Below are positions 1 through 7,813 of a stretch of 64,000 bases of DNA, piece by piece; positions within the stretch are counted from its first letter, which is position 1, and each line of letters opens with the position of its first letter. Under the pieces are notes generated by a model. It was not told the DNA's origin. It did no database searches and was given only the letters and a program-made list of their open reading frames with translations. The translations under genes and the position numbers were made by a program. This stretch comes from Rhizobiaceae bacterium (GTDB lineage: Bacteria; Pseudomonadota; Alphaproteobacteria; Rhizobiales; Rhizobiaceae): NCBI GenBank assembly GCA_023953905.1, contig JAMLJA010000022.1, positions 1 through 64,000 of the forward strand, written 5' to 3'.

Positions 1-1
1 C

Positions 2-1042
2 GGCATCGGACGCTTCGTCCTGATGGCTGCGCTGCCGCTGCTGCTTGTGGCCGGCGGCACCTATATGTGGGTCACGGGCGGCCGCTACGAGGAAACGGAA
101 AACGCCAATCTGCGGCAGGCGCGCGTCACCATCGCGTCGGAGTCATCAGGCCGGATCGTGCAGGCGAATATCGGCGAAAACCAGAAGGTCCAGGCCGGCG
201 ACGTGCTCTTCGTCGTCGATCCAGAACCCTACCGGATCGCGCTCGCGCAGGCCGAGGCCGCGCTGGCGACAGCAAGGCTGAATGTCGAGCAGCTGCGTTC
301 CGCCTACAGCCAGGCGCAGGCCAAGGAAAAAGTGACGGCGAGCGATGTGCGCTACTACCAGTCCGAGCTCGACCGGCAACAGACGCTGACGCAGAAGGGC
401 GTCGGCACGCAGTCGGCGCTCGATTCGGCGCGGCGCGATCTCGTGAACGCCGAGGACGAGCACGCCGCGGCGGTGGATGCGGTGAGCGGCGCGCTGGCGG
501 CCCTCGGCGGCGACCCGACGATCGCGACGGACAGCCATCCGGTCGTGCTGGCGGCGCTGGCGGCCCGCGATCAGGCCGCCCTCAACCTGAAGCAGACGAC
601 TGTGACGGCGCCCACGGACGGCGTCATCAGCCAGGCCTCGTCCTTCAAGCCCGGCCAGTACGTCAACGCGGGAACATCCCTGTTCACGCTGGTCGAGACC
701 GGCGACACATGGGTCGAGGCGAATTTCAAGGAGACGCAGCTCACGCATATGAAGCGCGGCCAGAAGGCCGAGGTGACGCTGGACACCTTCCCCGACCGGC
801 CGCTGATTGCAACGGTCGACACGATCGGTGCGGGTACAGGCGCTGAGTTTTCGCTCCTGCCGGCCCAGAATGCGACCGGCAATTGGGTGAAGGTGACGCA
901 ACGCATCCCGGTGCGCCTGAAAATAACCTCTGACGATGTAGAGATGCTGATGCGTACGGGCATGAGCGCGACGGTATCGGTGGACACCGGCGTCGCGCGG
1001 GGCTGGCCGAAACTCTTCGGCACGGCTCTGGCCGGCCAGTAA
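2..1042 (+). CDS. HlyD/EmrA-family membrane fusion protein, 5' truncated by window edge
   Basis: Periplasmic adaptor (membrane fusion) subunit of a multidrug export pump, anchored in the inner membrane and linking the exporter to an outer-membrane channel. The reading frame is open from base 2, so the ATG at 23 is probably internal to the N-terminal transmembrane helix (LPLLLVAGGTYMWV) and the true start lies left of the window. After the helix come a biotinyl-lipoyl-like half domain (SSGRIVQANIGENQKVQAGDVLF), a long Ala/Gln-rich coiled-coil hairpin, the second lipoyl half (TVTAPTDGVIS) and a beta-barrel segment (DTWVEANFKETQL). It lies 54 bp ahead of an EmrB-type permease, the usual emrAB order. 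The family assignment is firm; the substrate is unknown. Confidence 0.9.
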   Translation, partial: GIGRFVLMAALPLLLVAGGTYMWVTGGRYEETENANLRQARVTIASESSGRIVQANIGENQKVQAGDVLFVVDPEPYRIALAQAEAALATARLNVEQLRSAYSQAQAKEKVTASDVRYYQSELDRQQTLTQKGVGTQSALDSARRDLVNAEDEHAAAVDAVSGALAALGGDPTIATDSHPVVLAALAARDQAALNLKQTTVTAPTDGVISQASSFKPGQYVNAGTSLFTLVETGDTWVEANFKETQLTHMKRGQKAEVTLDTFPDRPLIATVDTIGAGTGAEFSLLPAQNATGNWVKVTQRIPVRLKITSDDVEMLMRTGMSATVSVDTGVARGWPKLFGTALAGQ

Positions 1043-1096
1043 GGAGCCGCGCGCACTGCCGCAACATTGCGGCGGCGCGTTGCGCGAGACATCGCC

Positions 1097-2629
1097 ATGT
1101 CAGACACGTCCAAATCCCACGCCGAAGTACCGCATCGCGGGCTGATCACGGTGTCGATCATGCTTGCCACGGTGATGCAGGTGCTCGACACCACCATCGC
1201 CAATGTGGCGCTTCCGTCGATGACAGGCGATCTTGGCGCGTCGCAGGACACGATCACCTGGGTTTTGACGTCCTACATTGTAGCAGCGGCCATCATGACG
1301 CCATTGACCGGCTGGTTGTCCGACCGTCTTGGCCGTCGCGAACTGTTTCTGACCGCGGTTGTGGGTTTCACGATCAGTTCCATGTTGTGCGGACTTGCCT
1401 GGAGCCTGGAAACCATGGTCGCATTCCGGCTGATGCAGGGCATCTTCGGCGCGGCCATCGTCCCCCTGTCGCAGACCTTCTTGCTGGACATCAATCCGAA
1501 GGAACGCCATGGGCAGGCCATGGCGATGTGGGGTGCCGGCATCATGGTCGGTCCGATCATCGGGCCGACGCTGGGCGGCTGGCTCACCGAGAGCTTCAAC
1601 TGGCGCTACGTGTTCTTCATCAACCTACCCGTAGGCATCATCGCGTTTCTCGGCTCGACTGCATATCTGCCGCATGTCGCAAGACGCTTGCGGGGTTTCG
1701 ACTTCTTCGGTTTCGCAATGCTGTCGCTTGGTGTCGGCGCACTCCAGCTGATGCTGGATCGTGGAGCCGAAGTGGATTGGTTCGCTTCGCCTGAGATCTG
1801 GATCGAGCTTGGCCTGTCGATCACCGGTTTCTGGGTCTTCGTGGTTCACCTTACGACGGCGGAGCATCCGTTCATCGACCCCCAGATTTTCCGGGACCGC
1901 AACTTCGTCACTGGTCTGGTGTTCATCTTTGTCATCGGCGTCATTCTGCTTGCCTCGATGGCCTTGCTTCCGCCAATGCTGTCCAATCTTTTCAATCACT
2001 CCACCATTCTGACGGGGCTGGTCATGGCGCCGCGCGGCGTGGGCACCATGATATCGATGGTTCTGGTGGGCCGGCTCGTGCATCTGATCGATGCGCGCTA
2101 TCTCGTGGTCACTGGCCTCGTGCTGACAGCATGGTCGCTTCACATTATGACGGGGTTCACCCCTCAGATGGACGATACCGACATCATCGTTTCGGGCATC
2201 GTTCAGGGATTGGGACTGGGCTTGGTTTTTGTGCCTTTGTCGACAGTTGCTTTCGCCACTCTCCCCCCGCAGTTCCGCACGGATGCCACCAGCCTTTTCA
2301 GCCTGGTGCGCAATCTCGGCTCGTCAATCGGGATCTCGATCGTCACCGTCGTGCTGACGCGCAACATTGCGGTGAATCATTCTGTGCTGTCCACGTCGAT
2401 CAATCCCTTCAATCCCAATCTCTGGAGTGTGTCGCCGGGAGCGGCACAGGGAGATCCGGAGTCGCTGGCGATGATCGACCGCATTGTTTCGGGACAGGCG
2501 GCAATGATTTCCTATATCGACGACTTCAAGCTGATGATGATCGTAACGCTTGCCGCGATTCCGCTTGCTCTTCTGCTGCGCAAGCCCAAGGCGAAGGCTG
2601 GCCAGCCCGCTGTCGCGCATATGGACTGA
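1097..2629 (+). CDS. DHA2-family MFS multidrug exporter (EmrB-like)
   Basis: Proton-driven inner-membrane drug exporter with about 14 predicted transmembrane helices (510 aa, usual for DHA2). The N-terminus shows the family signature VLDTTIANVALPSM in helix 1 and motif A GWLSDRLGRREL between helices 2 and 3. The motif C-like stretch MVGPIIGPTLGGWL is in helix 5. I chose the ATG at 1097; an in-frame TTG at 1067 would add ten Arg-rich residues and has no convincing ribosome binding site. It follows the HlyD adaptor directly and is probably co-transcribed with it. It ends 17 bp before the convergent stop of the LacI regulator. The exported compound cannot be told from sequence. Confidence 0.92.
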   Translation: MSDTSKSHAEVPHRGLITVSIMLATVMQVLDTTIANVALPSMTGDLGASQDTITWVLTSYIVAAAIMTPLTGWLSDRLGRRELFLTAVVGFTISSMLCGLAWSLETMVAFRLMQGIFGAAIVPLSQTFLLDINPKERHGQAMAMWGAGIMVGPIIGPTLGGWLTESFNWRYVFFINLPVGIIAFLGSTAYLPHVARRLRGFDFFGFAMLSLGVGALQLMLDRGAEVDWFASPEIWIELGLSITGFWVFVVHLTTAEHPFIDPQIFRDRNFVTGLVFIFVIGVILLASMALLPPMLSNLFNHSTILTGLVMAPRGVGTMISMVLVGRLVHLIDARYLVVTGLVLTAWSLHIMTGFTPQMDDTDIIVSGIVQGLGLGLVFVPLSTVAFATLPPQFRTDATSLFSLVRNLGSSIGISIVTVVLTRNIAVNHSVLSTSINPFNPNLWSVSPGAAQGDPESLAMIDRIVSGQAAMISYIDDFKLMMIVTLAAIPLALLLRKPKAKAGQPAVAHMD

Positions 2630-2646
2630 TGCGAGGCGGCCGGGTG

Positions 2647-3669
2647 TCAGTCCTTTGCCGCCGCGATCGAGCCTCTGACCACCAGATCCACCGGCCAGAT
2701 CTCTTGCTTTTCGGCGCTCTCGGCGCCTGAAATGCGCCATGCCAGGCGTTCGGCTATGCGGGCGCCTGCAGCCCGGATCGACGACCGCGTCGTCGACAGC
2801 GGCACGGCGAAATTCTCCGGCTTCAGCCACGGAAAAACGTCGTCATGAGCAATCACTGAGACGTCCGTCGGCACTGAAAGGCCACGCTCAGACAGCGCGC
2901 GCATCGCTCCCAAAGCCAACATCAGGCTGGAGCATACGAGTGCCGTTGGCGACTCGGACTGGTCCATGAGGCTGAGTGTCGCGCGATAGCCGTTTTCCTC
3001 CGTCATGACGACGGATCGGACACGCCGAGCCTGAAGCGGATGCCCCACCGCTTCCAGCGCACGTGCCAGTCCGCGCTCCCGGAAGATTGCGAAGGTTTGG
3101 GTGATTTCGCCGTTGATCAAGCCGATGCGCCTGTGGCCGAGCTGCGTCAAAAGTCTCCCGGCATCGTGAAACGCACCCTCATTGTCGATGTCGAGAAAAG
3201 GATAGGGGAAGTCCAGTCCCTCGCTGCGTCCGTGCACGATGTAGGCGAGGCCAAGCTGCTGCAACAATCTGATGCGCCGGTCTTGAGGACGAGGGGAGGA
3301 CACATAGACCGCATCGACCTGCTTGTTCGCCGCGACACGACGATATGTCGTTTCTTCATCCTCGGCATCCGTTGGCGACAGAACGAGATCGAGTTCATGT
3401 TCGCGTGCATAATCACCCAGCCCGGAGAGAAATTCGACGAAATGCGGGTCCAGGTTTACCGACGAGCCCGTTGGCATCACATAGCCGATCATTCCAGCCT
3501 TGCCGGTTGCGAGACGTCGGGCGCTCGGGTTGGGCCGATAGCCATGGCGTTTGGCCGCGTCGACCACGCGCCGCCGCGTTTCCTCGCTGACTTCCGGATA
3601 ACCGTTGAGAGCGCGGCTGACTGTCGTTTGTGACAGGGCCAGCATATGGGCAAGCTGTTTCAGGTTCAC
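2647..3669 (-). CDS. aglR: LacI-family regulator of the alpha-glucoside operon (AglR-like)
   Basis: Cytoplasmic sugar-responsive repressor of 340 aa, normal LacI length. The N-terminal helix-turn-helix and hinge are complete: LKQLAHMLALSQTTVSRALNG, then the minor-groove hinge region PNPSARRLATG. A periplasmic-binding-protein-like effector domain fills the rest (VIAHDDVFPWLKPE, TTRSSIRAAG). The start is GTG at 3667-3669 with a GAGG-type ribosome site upstream. A 10-bp palindrome AAAGCGCTTT lies directly upstream of that site, so it probably represses itself. It is divergent from an aglEFGAK operon, the arrangement known for AglR in Sinorhizobium meliloti. Repression relieved by alpha-glucosides is inferred from that homology. 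Confidence 0.85.
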   Translation of the reverse strand: MNLKQLAHMLALSQTTVSRALNGYPEVSEETRRRVVDAAKRHGYRPNPSARRLATGKAGMIGYVMPTGSSVNLDPHFVEFLSGLGDYAREHELDLVLSPTDAEDEETTYRRVAANKQVDAVYVSSPRPQDRRIRLLQQLGLAYIVHGRSEGLDFPYPFLDIDNEGAFHDAGRLLTQLGHRRIGLINGEITQTFAIFRERGLARALEAVGHPLQARRVRSVVMTEENGYRATLSLMDQSESPTALVCSSLMLALGAMRALSERGLSVPTDVSVIAHDDVFPWLKPENFAVPLSTTRSSIRAAGARIAERLAWRISGAESAEKQEIWPVDLVVRGSIAAAKD

Positions 3670-3684
3670 GTGCGGCTTTTCCTC

Positions 3685-3694
3685 AAAGCGCTTT
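3685..3694. promoter_or_regulatory. AglR operator, proximal to aglR
   Basis: AAAGCGCTTT, a perfect 10-bp palindrome of the kind LacI/GalR proteins bind (central CG). It begins 16 bp upstream of the aglR start codon and abuts its ribosome binding site. The same core recurs at 3868-3881, which supports a shared operator. Autorepression is an inference. Confidence 0.65.
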
Positions 3695-3831
3695 CAAAAT
3701 TAGGCTCGACTTGGTTCGCCAATCTAGACAATGCGGTCGCAAAACGAAAGCACAGCACCATTCTTGTCTGAACGCATGGAGGCAGAGCACGCAACGGGGG
3801 CGCGCTTTCAACGATTCTCATCGGATCTCTC

Positions 3832-3860
3832 TTGACAGCGGAAGGGAAGGATGGCGTATT
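3832..3860 (+). promoter_or_regulatory. Probable aglE promoter
   Basis: TTGACA at 3832-3837 matches the -35 consensus exactly. A weak -10-like CGTATT lies 17 bp downstream at 3855-3860. The operator palindrome at 3868-3881 falls just past the predicted start of transcription, where a LacI protein would block RNA polymerase. The rest of the 317-bp aglR-aglE gap (3670-3986) shows no gene. Confidence 0.45.
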
Positions 3861-3867
3861 TGTCGAA

Positions 3868-3881
3868 CCAAAGCGCTTTGG
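3868..3881. promoter_or_regulatory. AglR operator upstream of aglE
   Basis: CCAAAGCGCTTTGG is a perfect 14-bp palindrome with a central CG, the classic LacI/GalR operator form. It lies about 105 bp upstream of the aglE start and just downstream of a TTGACA promoter element. With the matching site at 3685-3694 it brackets the divergent promoters; the centres are about 185 bp apart, compatible with looping. Confidence 0.72.
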
Positions 3882-3986
3882 AAGATGCTTTTAACGCTTG
3901 TGCGTAGCGCATTGCGGGAGCATCCTTCAATACGCAAGGCGCGCCGGATGGAGGTTCGGCGATACGGATACATAAGGGAGGAAGGC

Positions 3987-5342
3987 ATGCGGAAAACGCT
4001 ACTGGCGAGCATCGCACTTGTGGCATTGGCGATCGCATCTCCGGCTTCGGCTGAACTGAAGTTCAAGCCCGGCGAGGATGCCCGTTTCACCTGGTCAAAT
4101 TTCGACGAACTCAAGAAAACCGATCTGAAGGGCGAAAGCCTGACGATCTTCGGGCCATGGCGCGGCGAGGATGAGGCGCTGGTACGCAGCGTGCTCGACT
4201 ATTTCGTTGAAGCGACAGGTGTGAACCTGACCTACTCCTCGTCGGAAAACTACGAGCAGCAGATCGTCATCGATACACAGGCCGGCAGCCCGCCCAACAT
4301 CGCGATTCTGCCTCAGCCGGGCCTGATACAGGATCTGGCCTCGAAGGGCCTGCTGACCCCGCTTGACGACGCCGACGCAGCATTTGTGCGCGAGAACTAT
4401 GGCGCGGGTGAATCCTGGGTCAAGTTGGGCACCTTCACCGACAAGGACGGCAACGAGAAGTTCTTCGCCTTTCCCTACAAGGCCGACCTCAAATCCATGG
4501 TCTGGTACGTGCCCGAGAATTTTGAGGAAGCGGGTTACGAGGTACCGAAAACCTGGGAAGACATGATGAAACTGTCCGACCAGATCGTGGCGGACGGCGG
4601 AACGCCCTGGTGCATCGGGCTGGGTTCTGGTGGTGCGACGGGCTGGCCCGCGACGGACTGGGTCGAGGACATCATGCTGCGCACGCAGCCGCCTGAAGTC
4701 TATGATGACTGGACCAGCAACAAGATCCCGTTCAATGATCCGGCGGTCGTAAACGCACTGCAGATCTTCGCCGACATCGCCACCAATGATCAGTATGTGA
4801 GTGGTGGCAAGGCAGCGGTCGCGGCAACCGACTTCCGCGACAGCCCGAAGGGCCTCTTCGACATTCCGCCCAAATGCTACCTGCACCGTCAGGCATCGTT
4901 CATCTCCTCCTTCTTTCCAGAAGGCACCGAACTGGGCGTCGATGCGGATTTCTTCTATCTGCCCCCAATGGCAGCCAAACCCGAGCTTGGCACGCCCGTC
5001 CTGGGCGCGGGAACATTCGCTTCGATCACCAAGGATTCGAAATCCGCGCGCGCCTTCATCAAGTTCCTCGAAATGCCGCTCGCCCATGAGATCTGGATGG
5101 CGCAGTCGGGGCTGTTGACGCCGCTCAAGACGGCCAACAAGGACGCCTATGCTAATGACTCGCTGAGAAAGCAGGGCGACATTCTCGTCAGTGCTTCCAC
5201 ATTCCGTTTCGATGGATCGGATCTAATGCCAGGCAAGATCGGCGCGGGCGCATTCTGGACCGGCATGATCGATCTTGTCGGCGGCAAGTCGGCGGAAGCC
5301 GTGGCGACCGATATCCAGACCAGCTGGGACGCGATCAAATAG
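3987..5342 (+). CDS. aglE: Alpha-glucoside ABC transporter substrate-binding protein
   Basis: Periplasmic CUT1-type solute-binding protein (451 aa) that captures alpha-glucosides such as sucrose, maltose or trehalose for import by AglFG-AglK. The ATG at 3987 is chosen because it has a strong AAGGGAGGAAGG site and begins a Sec signal peptide (MRKTLLASIALVALAIASPASA, cleavage after ASA). The longer upstream open frame has no such features. The mature part has the family 1 solute-binding fold (LTIFGPWRGEDEALVRSVLDYF near the N-terminus, GLGSGGATGWPATDW in the middle). It is the first gene of the operon downstream of the AglR operator. Assignment rests on gene order and on overall resemblance to rhizobial AglE. 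Confidence 0.9.
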   Translation: MRKTLLASIALVALAIASPASAELKFKPGEDARFTWSNFDELKKTDLKGESLTIFGPWRGEDEALVRSVLDYFVEATGVNLTYSSSENYEQQIVIDTQAGSPPNIAILPQPGLIQDLASKGLLTPLDDADAAFVRENYGAGESWVKLGTFTDKDGNEKFFAFPYKADLKSMVWYVPENFEEAGYEVPKTWEDMMKLSDQIVADGGTPWCIGLGSGGATGWPATDWVEDIMLRTQPPEVYDDWTSNKIPFNDPAVVNALQIFADIATNDQYVSGGKAAVAATDFRDSPKGLFDIPPKCYLHRQASFISSFFPEGTELGVDADFFYLPPMAAKPELGTPVLGAGTFASITKDSKSARAFIKFLEMPLAHEIWMAQSGLLTPLKTANKDAYANDSLRKQGDILVSASTFRFDGSDLMPGKIGAGAFWTGMIDLVGGKSAEAVATDIQTSWDAIK

Positions 5343-5403
5343 CGTTGATGTAACTGGCCCCTGTTGGCGGGCCGGTCGGAGTTGTCTTCGCATCGCTCGG
5401 TCG

Positions 5404-5498
5404 TCCCCTCCCCGGCGGAGAGAGGGGGTACCACGGCAGCCCGCCCAACCGGTGTGGCAGCGCTGTTTGCGTACCTTCTCTCTCCGATCGGGGAGAGG
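5404..5498. repeat. Palindromic intergenic element between aglE and aglF
   Basis: Two imperfect hairpins of the CCCCTCCCC...GAGAGGGGG type lie about 50 bp apart: 5404-5427, and 5475-5498 (TCTCTCC GATC GGGGAGA). Such C-rich/G-rich palindromes resemble the intergenic mosaic elements scattered through rhizobial genomes. Sitting just after the binding-protein gene, the hairpins could protect the aglE transcript end and reduce read-through, giving more binding protein than permease. I see no other copy in this window, so repeat status is unproven. Confidence 0.5.
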
Positions 5499-5597
5499 AG
5501 GGCCGAGCGGTCGGGGACCGCATTTCGAGGGGAAATGTCAGTTCGGTCGCGGCATGAATGCCGCGGCAGGCCGGCTCGCTAAGGGGAGGAGCCAATC

Positions 5598-6611
5598 GTG
5601 ACGGCTCAGCTATTTTCCGCGATCCTTGTCATCATCGTCGGCGTGGGCGGCTGTGTCGCCTATTTCTGGGGCGCCAACAGGTTGCTTGATCTCGTCTTGC
5701 CCGCGCGCGGTGTGAGCGGTGCCGCTGCGGTGGACAATCTCCGCCGTCAGGGACTGATCCGCCCCTGGCTGTTCATCGGCCCCGCGCTCATCATTCTGAT
5801 CATCTATCTCATCTATCCGGTGGTGCAGACCCTGATCCTCTCCTTCCATGGCAAGGGAGGCGAGAATTTCGTTGGACTGGCAAACTATCAATGGGCTTTC
5901 GGTGACCGTGAATTCCGCAACTCCATCCTGAACAATTTGCTGTGGCTCGCCGTCGTGCCCGCCGCCTGCACCTTTTTCGGACTGATCATCGCCGTTCTGA
6001 CGGACCGCATCTGGTGGGGGACGATCGCCAAGAGCCTGATCTTCCTCCCGCTTGCCATCTCCTTTGTCGGTGCCAGCGTCATCTGGAAATTCGTCTATGA
6101 ATATCGCGGCGACGGGCAAACGCAGATTGGCATTCTGAACGCCATCGTGCAGGGTCTGGGCGGCCAGCCGCAGGTCTGGATCTCGCTCCCCTTCTGGAAC
6201 AATTTCTTCCTGATGGTCATCCTGATCTGGATCCAGACAGGCTTCGCCATGGTCATCCTGTCGTCGGCGCTGCGCGGAATTCCCGAGGAAACAATCGAGG
6301 CGGCGGTGATCGACGGGGCCAATCCGTTCCAGATATTCTGGAAGATCATGGTGCCTCAGATATGGGGCACCATCGCCGTCGTCTGGACGACCATCACCAT
6401 TCTCGTTCTCAAAGTCTTCGATATCGTCCTGACCATGACCAACGGCCAGTGGAACAGCCAGGTTCTGGCCAATCTCATGTTTGACTGGATGTTCCGGGGC
6501 GGCGGCGATTTCGGCCGTGGCGCCACCATCGCCATCGTCATCATGGTGGCAGTCCTGCCGATCATGATCTGGAACATCCGGCAGGCCAACAAAGAGATGA
6601 AGGGACGCTGA
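5598..6611 (+). CDS. aglF: Alpha-glucoside ABC transporter permease
   Basis: Inner-membrane permease of the CUT1 (MalF-like) class, 337 aa. The start is GTG at 5598 with a strong GGGGAGGAG site 7 bp upstream. An N-terminal TM helix (FSAILVIIVGVGGCVAYFW) precedes the usual six-helix core. The EAA loop that contacts the ATPase reads EETIEAAVIDGANPFQIFWKI, containing the E-A-A-x3-G signature. It ends 1 bp before aglG and is surely translated as part of the same operon. Its role with AglG, AglE and AglK is alpha-glucoside import. Confidence 0.92.
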   Translation: MTAQLFSAILVIIVGVGGCVAYFWGANRLLDLVLPARGVSGAAAVDNLRRQGLIRPWLFIGPALIILIIYLIYPVVQTLILSFHGKGGENFVGLANYQWAFGDREFRNSILNNLLWLAVVPAACTFFGLIIAVLTDRIWWGTIAKSLIFLPLAISFVGASVIWKFVYEYRGDGQTQIGILNAIVQGLGGQPQVWISLPFWNNFFLMVILIWIQTGFAMVILSSALRGIPEETIEAAVIDGANPFQIFWKIMVPQIWGTIAVVWTTITILVLKVFDIVLTMTNGQWNSQVLANLMFDWMFRGGGDFGRGATIAIVIMVAVLPIMIWNIRQANKEMKGR

Positions 6612-6612
6612 C

Positions 6613-7779
6613 ATGGCACAGGCTGGCGCCGCTTCCGCAGGCAAGTCCTCGCTCGGCCGGATCGGCACGCATCTGGCGGTACTCTTCTTCGTCGCTGTAT
6701 GGACGCTGCCGACGCTCGGCATTCTGGTGACGTCGATTCGCGACAAGGACCAGATCATCGCGTCGGGCTGGTGGACCTCCTTCACGAGTTCGTCCCAGAC
6801 AGAGGCAGGCCGCCTGCCGCCTCCGAACACCGCCGTCGAGAAGGATGGCAAGTACGTTCTTGAGGGAAGTGTCTTCGCCGAGCCCGGTGAGCGGGGCATC
6901 TCCGCCTTCGGCACGCGGATTCAGAACCCCACGGAATACCCGGCCGGCACGGTGGCCGATCTCGGCGATGGCGAAACACTTCTGATCGACGCCGACGGCA
7001 ACTTCGTTTTGACCTACCCGGCCGCACAGGATGGCAAGCGCGGGCTTCGGATCTATTTCGCCGCGACCGTGCCGCCGCGCTTCACGACGGAAAACTACGA
7101 GACCGTGCTGCTTTCGGAAGGCATTGGCCGGTCCTTCATCAACTCGCTGACGGTGACCATCCCTGCCACAATCATTCCCATCATGATCGCGGCCTTCGCG
7201 GCCTATGCCCTGGCATGGATGAAGTTTCCGGGACGCGCGCTACTGATTGCGGTTGTCATCGGGCTTCTGGTCGTGCCCCTGCAGATGGCGTTGATTCCGC
7301 TGCTCCAGCTGTACAACGGCGTGGGCGCATTCTTTGGCGTCTCATCAAAAACCTATCTCGGCATCTGGCTCGCTCATACGGGCTTCGGCCTTCCATTCGC
7401 GATCTATCTGTTGCGAAGCTATATGGCAGGTTTGCCGCGCGAGCTGATGGAGTCGGCGCGCATCGATGGCGCGAGCGATTTCGAGATTTTCGTCAAGATC
7501 GTCTTGCCGCTGTCATTGCCGGTGCTCGCATCCTTCGCGATCTTCCAGTTCTTGTGGGTGTGGAACGATCTGCTCGTCGCCATGGTCTTTCTTGGCAGCA
7601 GCGCCGACCAACTGGTGCTTACCGGCAAACTCAACGCGCTTCTGGGTTCGCGCGGCGGCGACTGGGAAATCCTCACCACATCGGCGTTCGTCACCATCAT
7701 CGTGCCGCTGATCGTGTTCTTCTCCTTGCAGCGCTACTTCGTTCGCGGCCTGCTGGCAGGTTCCGTTAAGGGCGGGTGA
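6613..7779 (+). CDS. aglG: Alpha-glucoside ABC transporter permease, MalG-like
   Basis: Second CUT1 permease, 388 aa. After helix 1 (LAVLFFVAVWTLPTLGILV) there is a large periplasmic segment of about 120 residues before the remaining five helices. This makes it longer than the usual roughly 280-aa MalG type, but such an insertion is usual for rhizobial AglG. The EAA loop is ELMESARIDGASDFEIFVKI. The start is 1 bp after the aglF stop, so translation is probably coupled. It pairs with AglF to form the channel. Confidence 0.92.
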   Translation: MAQAGAASAGKSSLGRIGTHLAVLFFVAVWTLPTLGILVTSIRDKDQIIASGWWTSFTSSSQTEAGRLPPPNTAVEKDGKYVLEGSVFAEPGERGISAFGTRIQNPTEYPAGTVADLGDGETLLIDADGNFVLTYPAAQDGKRGLRIYFAATVPPRFTTENYETVLLSEGIGRSFINSLTVTIPATIIPIMIAAFAAYALAWMKFPGRALLIAVVIGLLVVPLQMALIPLLQLYNGVGAFFGVSSKTYLGIWLAHTGFGLPFAIYLLRSYMAGLPRELMESARIDGASDFEIFVKIVLPLSLPVLASFAIFQFLWVWNDLLVAMVFLGSSADQLVLTGKLNALLGSRGGDWEILTTSAFVTIIVPLIVFFSLQRYFVRGLLAGSVKGG

Positions 7780-7813
7780 GAAGAATGCGCGCCCCTTGTT
7801 TCGAGATGTACCT

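Noticed and set aside
6613..7779. Large periplasmic insertion in AglG as a novel domain
   Set aside because: Rhizobial AglG proteins are known to be longer than MalG with such an insertion, so it is normal for the family.
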